Positions 35,701 to 46,652 of a stretch of DNA of 47,155 nt are shown piece after piece. The first letter of the stretch is position 1. Each line of letters opens with the position of its first letter. Source of the DNA: Neurospora tetrasperma FGSC 2508 (Eukaryota; Ascomycota; Sordariomycetes; Sordariales; Sordariaceae). Below the pieces are notes generated by a model. That model was given only the letters and a program-made list of their open reading frames with translations, ran no database searches and had not been told where the DNA came from. Position numbers and translations under genes: made by a program. The stretch is taken from contig NW_009799100.1 of the NCBI RefSeq assembly GCF_000213175.1, positions 4,919,081-4,966,235 of the forward strand. The letters run 5' to 3'.

Positions 35701-38558
35701 CCCACGGGGTGTCTTAAATTCAGCGCAAATTGTAGACTGGGGAAGGTGTAACCCCATCTCGGCAAGCAAGGGATGGAGTTTCAGGCGGATCTTGACAACA
35801 TCGATACTGGACTGGGCTGGACTGGAGCGGGAGCGAACGGACGTTGGACCACGGATGCGCACCCGTCTTTCCACCCCATCATAGTCTCCAGCTTTGTTGG
35901 TCCAGTTTGCAATCAACCGACGGAGCGTCTATTAGGCAAAAAGGTATCTCTCCCAAGGCACTTCCTCCGTTGCCTCGTTGCTTGGCTTTCACGGTTGCAA
36001 CTCCTTCACGTTGCCTCCGATTCTTGGCTTCCATTGCACTTCCCCAGCAGTTCGGTCAGCAACTCCACCAATACAACAACAACAACAAAAAGGCGAAAAG
36101 GCGCAGCCGTAGCCTCGTATCTCCAACTCTATTCGATTATCGTTCTTCCGTGCTAACTCAAAGTCCAATAGTCACCGGAGCGAGCTCGGACAAGGCATCG
36201 GCCACACCTCGGTGGAACTCGCGTCCAAATTGCTGGACGACCAGAGATAACCTCAGCATACATACCGTCGTGAGCAAGATAACGCAGTCGATTATGCTCG
36301 AAGGGCCCCATAACCACCTGTCACCCTTGTATCTCTTGCTTCCTGGATCGCCGGACCTGTTGATCCTGCTTCCCCGGTGTAGTCTTGCGGCGCCCGTGGA
36401 CCCTGGGTTATACGCGTCCATAAAGAGAGGGTGATCAGTCACCCTCATCCACCGGCACCATCCTGTCGCCAATTTATCTTGGTTGAAACCCCCGAAAATG
36501 TGATCGGTATAAAGGCTTGCATTTACTATGGGAGAATCCCCCTTTCAGACACTTCCACGCGCTACCAACGACACTGACTGATCAACAGACACCTCGAACC
36601 ACACAAGCAATCAAGCGATCCATGAGTGCCTGAGTTGGGGGCCTCGCTTACTCTTACCTGCTCCACTCTACACAACAGACACCTTGTTCGCTTAGGCAGT
36701 ATCGTCCAGTGCACCTCCAGTGCCTAAACAGGCCTGCCTGGAGTGTCCTGCACGCCACCCATGATCACTACTTTGCTATCGATCGATTCCAGCGTCGCAA
36801 AGTGGGGAGAAACAGAAGGGAATGCCATGTTCCTTCGGGCCTTCACTACGCGTATCTTCAAAGCTGGGCACCAGACAATCGATAAATGGGTAGCGAGTGG
36901 CTCTGTGCTAACGCCAGAAGTAATCACAAGTCAACTTCTCCAAAAGGTGCCCCTGTGAGACAGGTGGGAGAACGAAAAGACCTTGTCTTACACCGTTATC
37001 GTGGCTTATTGCTGTCATCGGGTGCAGACACAATATCATATCCAATCTTCCCAAAATCCTGTCTTCGATCCAGTCATCATCCGATCAACGAAGGGGCTCT
37101 GGACGGGTGACACCACGCCCTGGCACAGACATTGAGGGATTGTTCCTACAATAAGGTACCCCCGATATAGGTAACCATACAGCTTTCAAGAAGCCGTCTG
37201 CTGTCCACTACGTCCCTGATCGCCTTGGTGTACTGCCAAATCTCACCAGTGTGAAAGGCCAGACAAGGCATAAGTGGCAGACCCTTAGATCAAGTTTTTT
37301 CACCCCTTGCTCCCCTCCCCATCTTTTCTTTTTCTTAAACAAAAAATTCCTTTCACCCTGTTCCTCCCTTGTCTTATCGACAGTGACGTCAAGGCACAGC
37401 TGTCTGTTCACCACACTCCAAAACACGATGGGATGGCTGTTGGAGCTCAATCTATATCAGTGGTTCTTGAATGTCGTGATTGCGCCATCCACGGTCTAGG
37501 ACGAGGTTATATCACCATAGTGAGCTGGATATCTCTGCCTTCCATGTCGAGGCCTTCGAATAGCGACCATTGTTAACCACTTTATTCTCTTGTGCCGAAA
37601 CGGCCAATTTCATCGAGCTGCGTCCAGAGACTGGTAGTCAAAGTGCCCTTGATATGTTGTGACTCACTGAAGGAGATACGATGCTGCGACGTGCCTTGCT
37701 ACCGCCCAGGTTTCGAAACCAGGCTGGACAGGAGTAAACATACATAATGTCAAAGCTCCTCTACACAATACGTATCCTCCACCCCCTTCCCCGCCATCGG
37801 TACGAAGGCGAGGCGTAGCTCGCGCCACTCTGGGATTTACACTACACGCACACCGAGGACCAGTCGGTGATCGGCTCTTCCTTCGGCGGGTCAGCCCGCT
37901 CCTCCTCGCTTCCTTGTCCTTGTCCGTTCGTTCTCTGTAACCCACATGGTTGTATCGCCGAGTTGACCTCACATGAACCTACACTAACCCTTGCTCTCAG
38001 TGAGCGTGGGGTGAAAGTCTAGAACCATGGTTCTTGTCAAGAAGAGAAGCTTGCGTAGCATGGAATTTCGGCCCGAGTGGCAGTCGGCCCTGTTCATATG
38101 CTAGATAGACCCTCTCCGCTAGTACCTAATTGGCATATGTTGCCACTAGCGCCTCCTCGGACATAACCCCTGTGATCTGTCGTCTAAGCGCAAGCGCGCT
38201 TGTCACTTTAGTGTACAACCTCGGGGAAGTGTTTCTGGCTTGGGTGGCCTCATCCATTCCCTAGGATTACGGCCAGACAGTTTGTTGTCGCATTTAACTG
38301 CATCAACGTTAGCAACCGGCACCGGGTTGTGGAGTTATCGCCATATATGGCACGACCTCCTGATTTGAATATATGCCAGTTGCCTTGAAGCTATGTACAG
38401 CCTTTGAAGCTTACTGGCTTCGAGTGAGAGGAGCAATACGTCCTTTGCATGCTGCCTAGTACGTGAAAGTTAGAAGCGACGCGGGTTTCAAAGTAATGTG
38501 ATAGATTGGCACTGACATGCTCCTCTGCTACTAACAATGATAGGGTCTGTCTAAACAT
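32797..38558. other. Gene-poor region with simple repeats
   Basis: No gene could be supported in about 5.8 kb. It holds a three-fold GTGACCCGG repeat (33,519-33,543), CCAT repeats near 33,380-33,402, two long A runs (about 33,931-33,959 and 33,970-33,987) split by CCCGGGCAAC, and a TATAAAGG box at about 36,508 followed only by a 17-codon ORF. Longer minus-strand frames at 33,821-34,438 and 34,839-35,492 overlap other frames and have no family resemblance. Confidence 0.45.
33519..33543. repeat. (GTGACCCGG)x3 minisatellite
   Basis: Almost three exact nonamer units in a row, next to a T run. Confidence 0.85.
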
Positions 38559-38936
38559 ATGAGCCTCTACTGTACCGTGGAAGTAAACTCGCCAGCAACA
38601 TCATGCCTCAGTCAAATGGCTTTCCAAGGAACAGTCACGCAGTGGCCACCTACGATATCAAATACATTTTGTGTGGTATATAATATCGGCAATACCTGTT
38701 CTTTCGGAGTAGTCGTCAATCCCACCCTACAATCTTTGTCGCATGGAGGCGGGGCAGCCCATCCCCGCCGGTTCTGCAGCTCGCCTTATTATGGAATGGA
38801 AATTGTTGGTAGCGCCGGCATTTCTACGGCAAGGACACCGAGCAGCCTCACCGAGCTGTTCTTGTCTGTGACCAGGGGAAGTTTTAGAAATGCGAAAGAT
38901 GTTATCCAGCAGTACAGTTACAAGAGTAAAGTCTAG
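38559..38936 (+). CDS. Hypothetical 125-codon ORF
   Basis: The frame from ATG to TAG encodes a serine/threonine-rich protein with several cysteines and no recognisable domain. Just upstream, CTACTAACAATGATAG (ending 38,543) looks like a branch point plus 3' splice site, and a GTACGT near 38,459 could be a donor. Joining them puts a stop in the frame I tried. It lies about 250 bp before the broken 5S gene. It may be a chance frame. Confidence 0.22.
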   Translation: MSLYCTVEVNSPATSCLSQMAFQGTVTQWPPTISNTFCVVYNIGNTCSFGVVVNPTLQSLSHGGGAAHPRRFCSSPYYGMEIVGSAGISTARTPSSLTELFLSVTRGSFRNAKDVIQQYSYKSKV

Positions 38937-39155
38937 GTAAACGTAACAGTACACTGTTCATACGTGTATGAACTGGCGTTTTATATTAATACGATAGGAA
39001 TTTTCCAGGGATGTATTATCCTTTACAATGTAAATATATCCATGTAGGCATGGTCTTTTCTCGTATCGGCATCCTCTCTTTATCTTGCTGTTCTTCCATT
39101 TTCCACACGATCTACCTGTAGATTCACGAGTGTCCCCAAAAGATGCAGCTTGACA

Positions 39156-39159
39156 TATA
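39156..39159 (+). promoter_or_regulatory. TATA element of the broken 5S gene (-29 to -26)
   Basis: TATA lies exactly 26-29 bases before the first base of the truncated 5S copy at 39,185, the same spacing as at the intact gene. The fragment is therefore a former 5S locus with its own promoter rather than a stray retrocopy. Confidence 0.75.
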
Positions 39160-39184
39160 GTGCACTTGCTTGCTACAACCAAGC

Positions 39185-39251
39185 ACATACGACGATACCC
39201 ACTGGAAAACTCGGGATCCCGTCCGCTCTCCTATAGATAAGCCAGTGAGGG
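39185..39251 (+). pseudogene. 5S rRNA gene truncated after base 67
   Basis: The first 67 bases of the 5S copy at 13,198-13,315 are present with two differences (C10 to G, and C to T at base 48). Similarity ends sharply after GTGAGGG. The 3' half, including helix IV, is not found in the rest of the window. The upstream TATA is retained. The break coincides with the start of the repeat-rich, AT-rich block, as expected if an element inserted inside the gene. Confidence 0.88.
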
Positions 39252-39269
39252 GAAGATTATCTATAGGAG
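39228..39269. repeat. 13-bp perfect inverted repeat across the 5S break
   Basis: CTCCTATAGATAA (39,228-39,240) and its exact reverse complement (39,257-39,269) enclose 16 bases. The left arm is 5S sequence and the right arm lies beyond the break. It may be a terminal repeat of the inserted element, or a small inverted duplication made on insertion. Confidence 0.85.
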
Positions 39270-39284
39270 GAGTTTTTGACAAGG

Positions 39285-39336
39285 GTTTGGATGACTCAGC
39301 TCAAAACGCCGTTTGGATGACTCAGCCTAAAACGCC
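39285..39336 (+). repeat. Two tandem 26-bp units each with TGACTCA
   Basis: Units 39,285-39,310 and 39,311-39,336 differ only by TC versus CT after GACTCAGC. Each contains TGACTCA, the core site for GCN4/CPC-1-class bZIP proteins. A GC-rich GCCGCCGACGGCG follows. The units have not acquired the TA-rich look of the DNA to the right. They could be recombinase-binding end repeats. Confidence 0.8.
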
Positions 39337-39746
39337 GCCGCCGACGGCGTTCCTAAAAGCGTTCTATTACCTTCGCTAAGTACCTACCTAGGTATCGGCA
39401 AGTCCACCGTTCCACTTGCGCCAAGGAACGTATCTCTAGGCTAAATTTATACTTAGTATATAAGTCTGGTTGGCTTCTCCGTAGCCTTAAGATATCTATA
39501 TTATATAAACTGCGTCTTTTGCCTACAATTTGCTTATAACTCAGCTCAACTAACAATCTTCTTCCCTATCCTAATCGTAATTATTATTATTTTCCAACTT
39601 AATATTCTTTTATCTATTATTCGCTACTGAGCAACCCCGCCGGCTACAAATATACTAAGCTCTTAAGCTCTTATAGTTTGAATCTTGCAGTTATACTTAA
39701 TACTAAAGGTATAGAGCTATAAAAACTACTAATATTACTAACTACA

Positions 39747-40260
39747 CCGGATTCCAATAAAATTGAAGAATGGAAGAGAAGAGTATTTACTAATATTAAT
39801 AAATTTATAATAGTAATGCATAAGCGTTCGCTATATAAGAAGACTATAGCCGAGCGAGAATGCGCATAGTCTTTATAGAATAAGTATTTAATTAATTATT
39901 ATATTATTTTCTTTGAGTACCTATATCTAACAAGGCCAAATATTATTATAGATTCGTTAGTAATATATTAGAATTAATACTGAAATAAGCTAACCAAATT
40001 TAGTTTAGTGTATACTAGAATAAAAAGAAGTCTATTACTATCTATAAGAGCTTTCTAGCCGACTATACGCGCTATATAAGATATAAGCGTTTAAATATAG
40101 ACAGCCTCGAAGAATAAGAAAAAGTATTAGCAATTCAATCAGTCGTAACTATTATTGCTTTATAGAAGTATATAATAGTTCAAGCCAATAGTCTAATACT
40201 CGCGAAGAGAAGGGATTATAAAGATTCGAATAATAATAGCGAAAATTGAATATTATTTAG
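39747..40260 (+). pseudogene. RIP-decayed coding relic before the recombinase
   Basis: Two plus frames read like protein apart from TAA and TAG stops. The first, from about 39,747, has IEEWKRRVF and MHKRSLYKKT followed by FFEYLYLTRPN. A second frame near 40,065-40,250 has YIRYKRLNIDSLEE and QANSLILAKRRDYKDS. A frameshift separates them. They may be the N-terminal core-binding region of the recombinase gene that follows, or a separate ORF. I do not recognise the family. Confidence 0.4.
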
Positions 40261-40380
40261 CAACTATAGGAAAGCTCGTAAAGAGGTTACTTAAATATAT
40301 TTCCCCCTTTAATATTTATACTTAGAACTATATAATATACTAATATTTCTTCTCTTAGTAAGTCCGGTCAACTCTTATAC

Positions 40381-42060
40381 AAGTTCAACCTCTCATACAA
40401 ACAAACATTTGAGAAAACCGAAGCTACAACAAATAATATTTTGTATATTTTTACTACTTTGTAAGAACGTGTAAATAATATACCCTATAATCCTAAATAT
40501 CGGCTTGCCTTTTATACTATAGTACTTATAGGAAGTATTAGCTTTCAGCCTAATACGTTTAAGAATATATTATATTAATAAATTAAGCTACTTATCGTTT
40601 ACAATCCGGATACAAACTAGCCAAAGCTTACTACTAAAATTATAATTAATTAAAATAAGCTATTAGTTAATAAGATTAATAAAGGCGCGGATATATATAT
40701 ATTCTTACCTTCTATTCTTTATCGATCTAAACTAACCTCTTTTTTTAGAGTTACCTTTATAATAATAATAGAACTATACTAGATAATTTGTTTAATTATA
40801 TTTGTAGCTATATAAACTCTATATAATAATACCTTCGAAATAAAGTTTTCGTCCTTCGATAAATTACTTCAACGTCCAAACCTAGAAAATGTTGATTGTA
40901 TCGAATTTAAGTAGAAGGAATTAATATAGTAAAAGCCTATCTTTCCTTTAAAATACTATAAATATCTAGAACTTTAGAACCGGACGTAGATAATAGCGGG
41001 AAATAAAATTACTCTCTATCCTTATAAATTACAAATTAGAGGTCGAAAGAAATTTAATAGTAAGGACTTTTACCTCTATTTATCTTCCTTACTATTTAAA
41101 TATTTTTACTAACAATTATATTATAAGCTTTCTTTATATTTGTTAATCGAAATTATATTCTAAACTATAATATAATAATATTCGAAATATTATACTAACC
41201 GAAGCGTATATAATACAATTTAATATTATTCGTTTTTAATTCATTTTAAGACTAATTTAAACTATACGAGCGTTTAGCGTCCGCATTCTTATATAGGGAC
41301 GACAAAGCACCGCTCTATCTGATAATAACTATACTAGAAACGTTCGAAAATTGTAAAGATATAAGAACGTATTACAAACAACGTTGCGATTTATAGGAAG
41401 AGCTTAAACTCCCTACACACAATCTATAAATTAAGCGACTTATAACGAAAATCGAAAATCTACGGACGGTATTATCGAACTTAGCTGTTAAGCGGGTATA
41501 AAAAAACTACTTTGCTGAAGTTAACTCCCTTAAAGCCCGTAGTTTATTAATTGAAAATATATTAACCCCCCCTCCAAATCCTTTTAAATACTCCTTCGGC
41601 CCTAGTCTATATGTAATAACAATTATCGGTCGATACTTAAACCCTAACGATCCGGTTTCTAATACTACTACGAAAATAGCTTTTCCAAATTCGAATAATA
41701 ATAGTCCTAACTAAATAACCTCTACCTAAAAGCGTCTTATAGTAGTAAGAATACTTCTTACGTATCTTAATAGTAAGTACGGAGAAGTAGAAACTATTAT
41801 TTGGGAAATAAAGCAAATAGTTTCTGAATATAAGGAAGCACTTTTAGTACTCCCTATATATCTTCTCTATTAAAAAAGCTTTACTCGTCGGAATAACTTT
41901 AATAGATACCATCGGCGTACCTATTTTATAATAACAACCTTCGAACCTTTCTTATATCCCGAATATTAGTGGCAAGGGAAGAAAGAGTATAGAATCGAAA
42001 GAGTATCGGAGTAGAATAATTATATTAAAAGAGTATATAGTCCAATTAATACCCCGGGCT
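40381..42060 (+). pseudogene. DUF3435-type tyrosine recombinase relic (Starship captain / Crypton-like family)
   Basis: From 40,381 to about 41,230 one plus frame reads through stops that are almost all TAA or TAG, as CAA and CAG become under RIP. Family landmarks: RLAFYTIVLIGSISFQPNTF (first-arginine region), IKLLIVYNPDTN, DIYIFLPSILYRS, FDKLLQRPNLENVDCIEF, IAGNKITLYPYKLQIRG (R..Y..R-like second box). A shifted frame from 41,292 to 42,060 continues with KAPLYL, LETFENCKDIRTYYKQRC, NLAVKRV and FGPSLYV. It ends in a zinc-finger-like TRRNNFNRYHRR...FEPFLYPEY segment with Tyr at probable former Cys/His positions. Such enzymes cut and join DNA through a tyrosine and move large elements. The frame shift at about 41,230-41,290 is an indel or lost intron. 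The gene is dead. Confidence 0.72.
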
Positions 42061-42139
42061 TCTTTAATTGTAAAAGCGTAATCCTACGAGTGATATAATA
42101 ATAAGATTAGAAGCTACAAATTAAAGTAATATTAAGTGT

Positions 42140-42360
42140 AAAGAAGGAAAGGGAAGGTTGTCAAACGAAGATATTGCGGATCTGGACATATAAGCTAGTT
42201 CTGCCACTCGTTGCCGCCTTCCCGATCCGTATAGTCTTATCGATAAGAGTATAAGCCTCATTCCATCCGATGTGTTAAGGCGTTGCATTGCCCAATGCCC
42301 GGTCCTCTAGAGACCTGTCCAGCCATACCATAACATTAACGAGCCTATCGTCAAACCTAA
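42140..42360 (+). other. Less-mutated island inside the RIP block
   Basis: About 200 bases keep near-normal base composition. One plus frame has CGSGHIS.FCHSLPPSRSV, then RCVKALHCPMPGPLETCPA, with spaced cysteines and histidines like a zinc-binding segment. It is not in frame with the recombinase C-terminus. It could be that gene's last zinc-finger exon or a piece of another element. Confidence 0.35.
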
Positions 42361-44062
42361 GCTAATAGCAATAACTTCCAAGTCTCAACCTACCTCTTAC
42401 TTAAAATGCGGTTAATTATTCTATATAAGAAATAGTTTTTCAAAGTATATAAATAAGTACTACAAAATTGATAAGCTATTTAATTATCCCAAATACAAGA
42501 TAGAAGGGGAGAAGATCCAAATTAATAACCTTATATTGTAGCTTACACATACGTCGGAAGTTTATAGTTGTAATAGTCAAATAGGAATTGTTATTAATAA
42601 GTAAAACATACTTGAATAAGGAGAGAAAAAAAAGTAAAGATCGAAAACTAAAGGAGAAAAAGCTACGAAACGTATTAAATATAGATAATAGGGTACCTAG
42701 AGGTAGTATTTAAGTAGACTACAAATATAAATACCTTAGTTTTCTCTCCTACTTCTTTATAATAAACCTAGTACGTTATAAGGTATTCCTAATTAATATA
42801 TTTAAGCCTCGCTATAGTATTCCCAACTATCCTCCTTATTAATATTCTCGCTCACCTTCTTTAAATTGGAATTATATAAAGTAATAGTCGCGCGTTATAA
42901 CAAGAGAAGTAGATAGTTTATTTCTAAGCAATACGAAGTAAAAATACCTCTACCTAGGGTCTCCAACTAACTTAAAAATAACAATTCAAAGCTAGTCTAT
43001 CTCTAACAACTTAAAGCTAAAACCTCGTTCTAGAAATTGCTAAATGGATTAAACCTGTCGACCCCGCCCTCTACAACGACCAGGCCACCGCAGCAAAGTC
43101 CACTAAAGTAAATCTATTTATTATTAAAGTATAGTAGATTAAAGAGCTTTTTCGTCCCTCCCCGACTTCGTTTATAGCTCTCGAACCTTTAACGGCCTAC
43201 CTAAGTATACTCCCACTACGGTACGCAGCTCAGCTTGCCGTACGCCTTCTACTATCTTAAGTTGGGCGAATTTACCTTTATTAAGACCAAACTCGGACTT
43301 AGTAAAGTAAGAGCCTGGCAAATCTACTACCTTGCGCCTTCTCCTAAAACATTCTCTAAAATAAATATAGATAAGTCTAAATTAAAATTCCATAATTAAC
43401 GCCGTCTTAAACTAAGAGAGTACCTACGTAAACTACCTATCTATCTATCTATTTATTTTATTTCATTTACTAACTCTACAGCCCAGCCTCTCCTCTTATA
43501 ACAAGTTACATCTAGGCCGAGAACCGCGTAACTAATAGGTGCTACTTTTACTACTACTATACTAACAACTAAACGTAGGCAATATAGAGAACCGACTACC
43601 GTAATAATATTCCTAATTATAGCATTCGCACTCATCTCTTACGCCTCGCTAATTACACGAAATATCCCCTTACCTACCTATCTATTACTAATAGCCTACA
43701 ACGGCAACTAAGACAGCTACCCAACTCGAAGCGCCTATAGCTATAGCTACTAATTACTAAAAGTAAGTATAATATATTAAAGAACTAACTTTCGAAACTA
43801 TCCTATCTTCACCTTCCCTCCTTTATTTAGGACATCCCCTTATTATATAAAGATAACAGGCTTTATATCTACGCTATCCCCTCATTTCGCAAAGACAATA
43901 GGCCTTTAGTAGGATACTAACACACCAAACCTCAACTACCTTTATAATTATCGAGGAATGGAAGTAGCGGTTGCACTAAGCGCTAGAGGTCTTAACGGTA
44001 CTAATTGGACCCTTTTTCTATCAATCCTTCTTCATTATTGGAGAATAACTTTCATTTACTAA
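42361..44062. other. RIP-mutated DNA without a readable gene
   Basis: The stretch is TA-rich with many stops in all frames. Slightly less mutated patches occur near 43,050-43,100, where one frame reads LNGLNLSTPPSTTTRPPQ, and near 43,190-43,330. I cannot assign a family. A CTAT run is at about 43,436-43,452. Confidence 0.4.
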
Positions 44063-45045
44063 TTCTAACTACTAGTTATTTGTAACGAACGGCAGTCTGA
44101 TCTGCCTAAGTAGGATAGCTGAAGGTAAAGAACTATCAGTGCTATTCGGTGAAGCTAAAGGGTTCACAACAAGTATGTTCGTAATACTAGTCTCGGTAAT
44201 AATAATCTATTATCTACTATCGAACTATCTAACAATCTAAGTTCTCCAGTCGTCCCTTTATACTGTCACGTCTAACCTAGACTTCCCTATCATCGAGTGT
44301 CTATAGTAGTAGTAGCTTACTAATAGTATTAGCTCACCGTAAGCCCTACTTACTATAAGCCCCTACGCTAGTGAGCACTTACTCACCGTGGGCCTATACT
44401 CTGGTGAGCACCCTGTATACGCCCTTCTAGTTCCTAAAGGTTATACTAGTCATCTTGGGTAGGGCTGCCGGGTCCTGACGGTTTGGGCGACCCCGGTGTC
44501 GCTTAAGTTCGTAACATTATTACTATTAATTAGTATATATTGCAAAAATAAGTTATATATTAGCACTATTATAAAACTACTATAGGTATAACTTGTAGGA
44601 ATTGGCTAGGGCTATCAAAACGTAGGTATATTTTTAATAAAATACCGAATATATTAGTACTAATATAGATATAACCCGGTAATCGATTTTAACTACTAGT
44701 TATTACTATTAATCGATATATATCGCAAAGATGAGCCGTATGTTAGCACTACTATAAAGCTGCTATAGGTGTAATTTGTAGGAATTGGCTGGGGCTATTA
44801 GGACGTAGGTAGGTATATTATTAATAAAATACTAAATATATTAGTACTAATATAAATATAGCCTAGTAATTAATTTTAACCGCTAGTTATTACTATTAAT
44901 TAGTATATATCGTAAAGATAAACCGTATATCAGCGCTACTATAAAACTACTATAGGTATAATTTGTAGGAACTGGCTGGGGTTGTTAAAATGTATATTAT
45001 TAATAAAACGCCGGATGTATTAGTACTAATTTAAATATATCCCGG
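44063..45045. repeat. Tandem repeat, three units of about 187 bp
   Basis: Unit B (44,687-44,873) and unit C (44,874 to about 45,045) align from TTTTAAC.GCTAGTTATTACT-type starts through TTGTAGGAA.TGGCT to TATTAGTACTAAT. Unit A is split: 44,063-44,080 plus 44,522-44,686, with a solo LTR inserted between. Differences among units are mostly C/T and G/A, as left by RIP. Confidence 0.85.
44081..44516. mobile_element. Solo LTR of a retrotransposon, 436 bp, with 5-bp target duplication
   Basis: The segment begins TGTAACGAAC and ends GTTCGTAACA, so it has TG...CA ends and 10-bp terminal inverted repeats with one mismatch. TTATT directly precedes it (44,076-44,080) and follows it (44,517-44,521). Removing it restores the repeat unit seen intact twice downstream. 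The LTR has much more normal base composition than its host DNA. Internal GTGAGCAC repeats occur near 44,370-44,410. No internal retroviral-type domain is present; it is a recombined single LTR, probably of a Ty3 or copia-class element. Confidence 0.92.
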
Positions 45046-46640
45046 GGACCGGGAAGGTTAGAACCCTTTGTATTATATTTCTAACGCGGAAGTAGTATTA
45101 AGTCTATTAATATTAATTTTAATATAAATTTAAAGGATGAGAGCTTTTTAACTCTACCAGCTGCTGAGGGTTCTGTTTGAGTTGTCGGTTCTTTTACTTC
45201 GTTTATAAGGCCGAGAATTAATTTTCTAACCTATAGTCTATTACTATTATTATTGCTGTATTGAATCTCCTAATCTCTTACTTTGGCGGCTCTCTAACTC
45301 CTACTACCGCTTTATTATTAATTTTTAGATAGAGTATTACTAGTTGGGTTATACGCAAACTATCCATATTATAAATCTCCCGTACCTTTGATCTTTTTCT
45401 ACTTCTTTTTAATAGACCTTCGCGCTCGCTGGTTATTATATTTATCTCGTCCTCTACTAGGAAATTGCATTTCTTACTCCGTATTGTACGTACGTAGTCG
45501 CTCCTACTAGCTACTATCTTCTCCGTCTAATTTATCCACCGCTATTTTCCGAGCTATACTTTAATAATATTATCTACTATCTGCTTCCTTTTCCTACTTT
45601 CTATTCCCCTAGAGCCGCTACCCTTGCCTACTACCTTCATTTCTACCTTAATTTTACTTATTTTAAATAGAACCTACTTAATCCTCCACTGCTAATAATT
45701 TACTTCGGCCTTAGTACTCTAGTATTTTTCTATATTATAGAAGTACTCATCTACGAATTGGTTCCTCAAAGTAATATTATTAAAGTAAATCTAGCCCAAT
45801 TATATATTTTCCGGCATATAAGTTGGTAGTATTTAACTACAGCGTACTACTAGCCGCTTCCTACATATATTTGTTATAAACGTCTTTCTTATTATAACCG
45901 TACCCGTAATTACAGTAAACGAGCGCACTCGTACTATAAATACAGCCTTGTAAAATCTACAGAATCGTATAGCTTTAACCTCCGTACTTACTAGGTTATT
46001 ATACGTATTAAAAGACCCTACTACCTCTACCTTAACGAGTTTCTCTCACTCGGCGTTATATTATAATCGTAGTTTTTAAATAGAATAAGTGAGCTTACTA
46101 AGGCGGAAGTATTCGAAAGCGAGACATTCGACAAATATTGTCTACTAATCCTATTATTTTAAGTTTACCTATAATTAGAAAGGCTATATAAACCTATAGT
46201 CTGTTACTAATCTATTTACTTCCATGGTATATTTAAATAAAATAGCTTCTATATTATTGTTATTGTATAACGGCCAACTACGGCCCCCGTGTTACTCATT
46301 TTTCTATTAATAATATACTTCCTACTCGAAATTAGAGTCGGTTATAACTTTATATGCCCCTATTATTTTATAATAGCACTACTCTTTATTAAAATATTTA
46401 GAAAATCTAATAATTAGCTACCTATTGACTAGTTACTAAGTGCAATATTCCTTCTAACAGTACAACTATCTAGAGAATACCCCCCAATCCTACGGACTTA
46501 GTATATTGGGATATTCCGGCCACGGTCGTAATATATCACAAAATGCGGCCGGATCCATAGAGACTTATAGTAGGAGATTGAAGGGGAAGAGTGGCCTATA
46601 ACCGTTATTAAGGAGAGCTTTATAGTACTTTGCCTAATAC
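45046..46640. other. RIP-mutated DNA, possible minus-strand coding relic
   Basis: TA-rich throughout. A patch at about 45,150-45,215 is less mutated. On the minus strand around 45,330-45,540 a frame with few stops reads NFLVEDEINIITSEREGLL and ends near MDSLRITQLV, but I recognise no family. Confidence 0.3.
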
Positions 46641-46652
46641 TCCTTATTTTCG

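Noticed and set aside
37700-37735. GGTTTCGAAACC resembling a T-arm
   Set aside because: It is a simple palindrome; the 7-base T loop and cloverleaf are absent.
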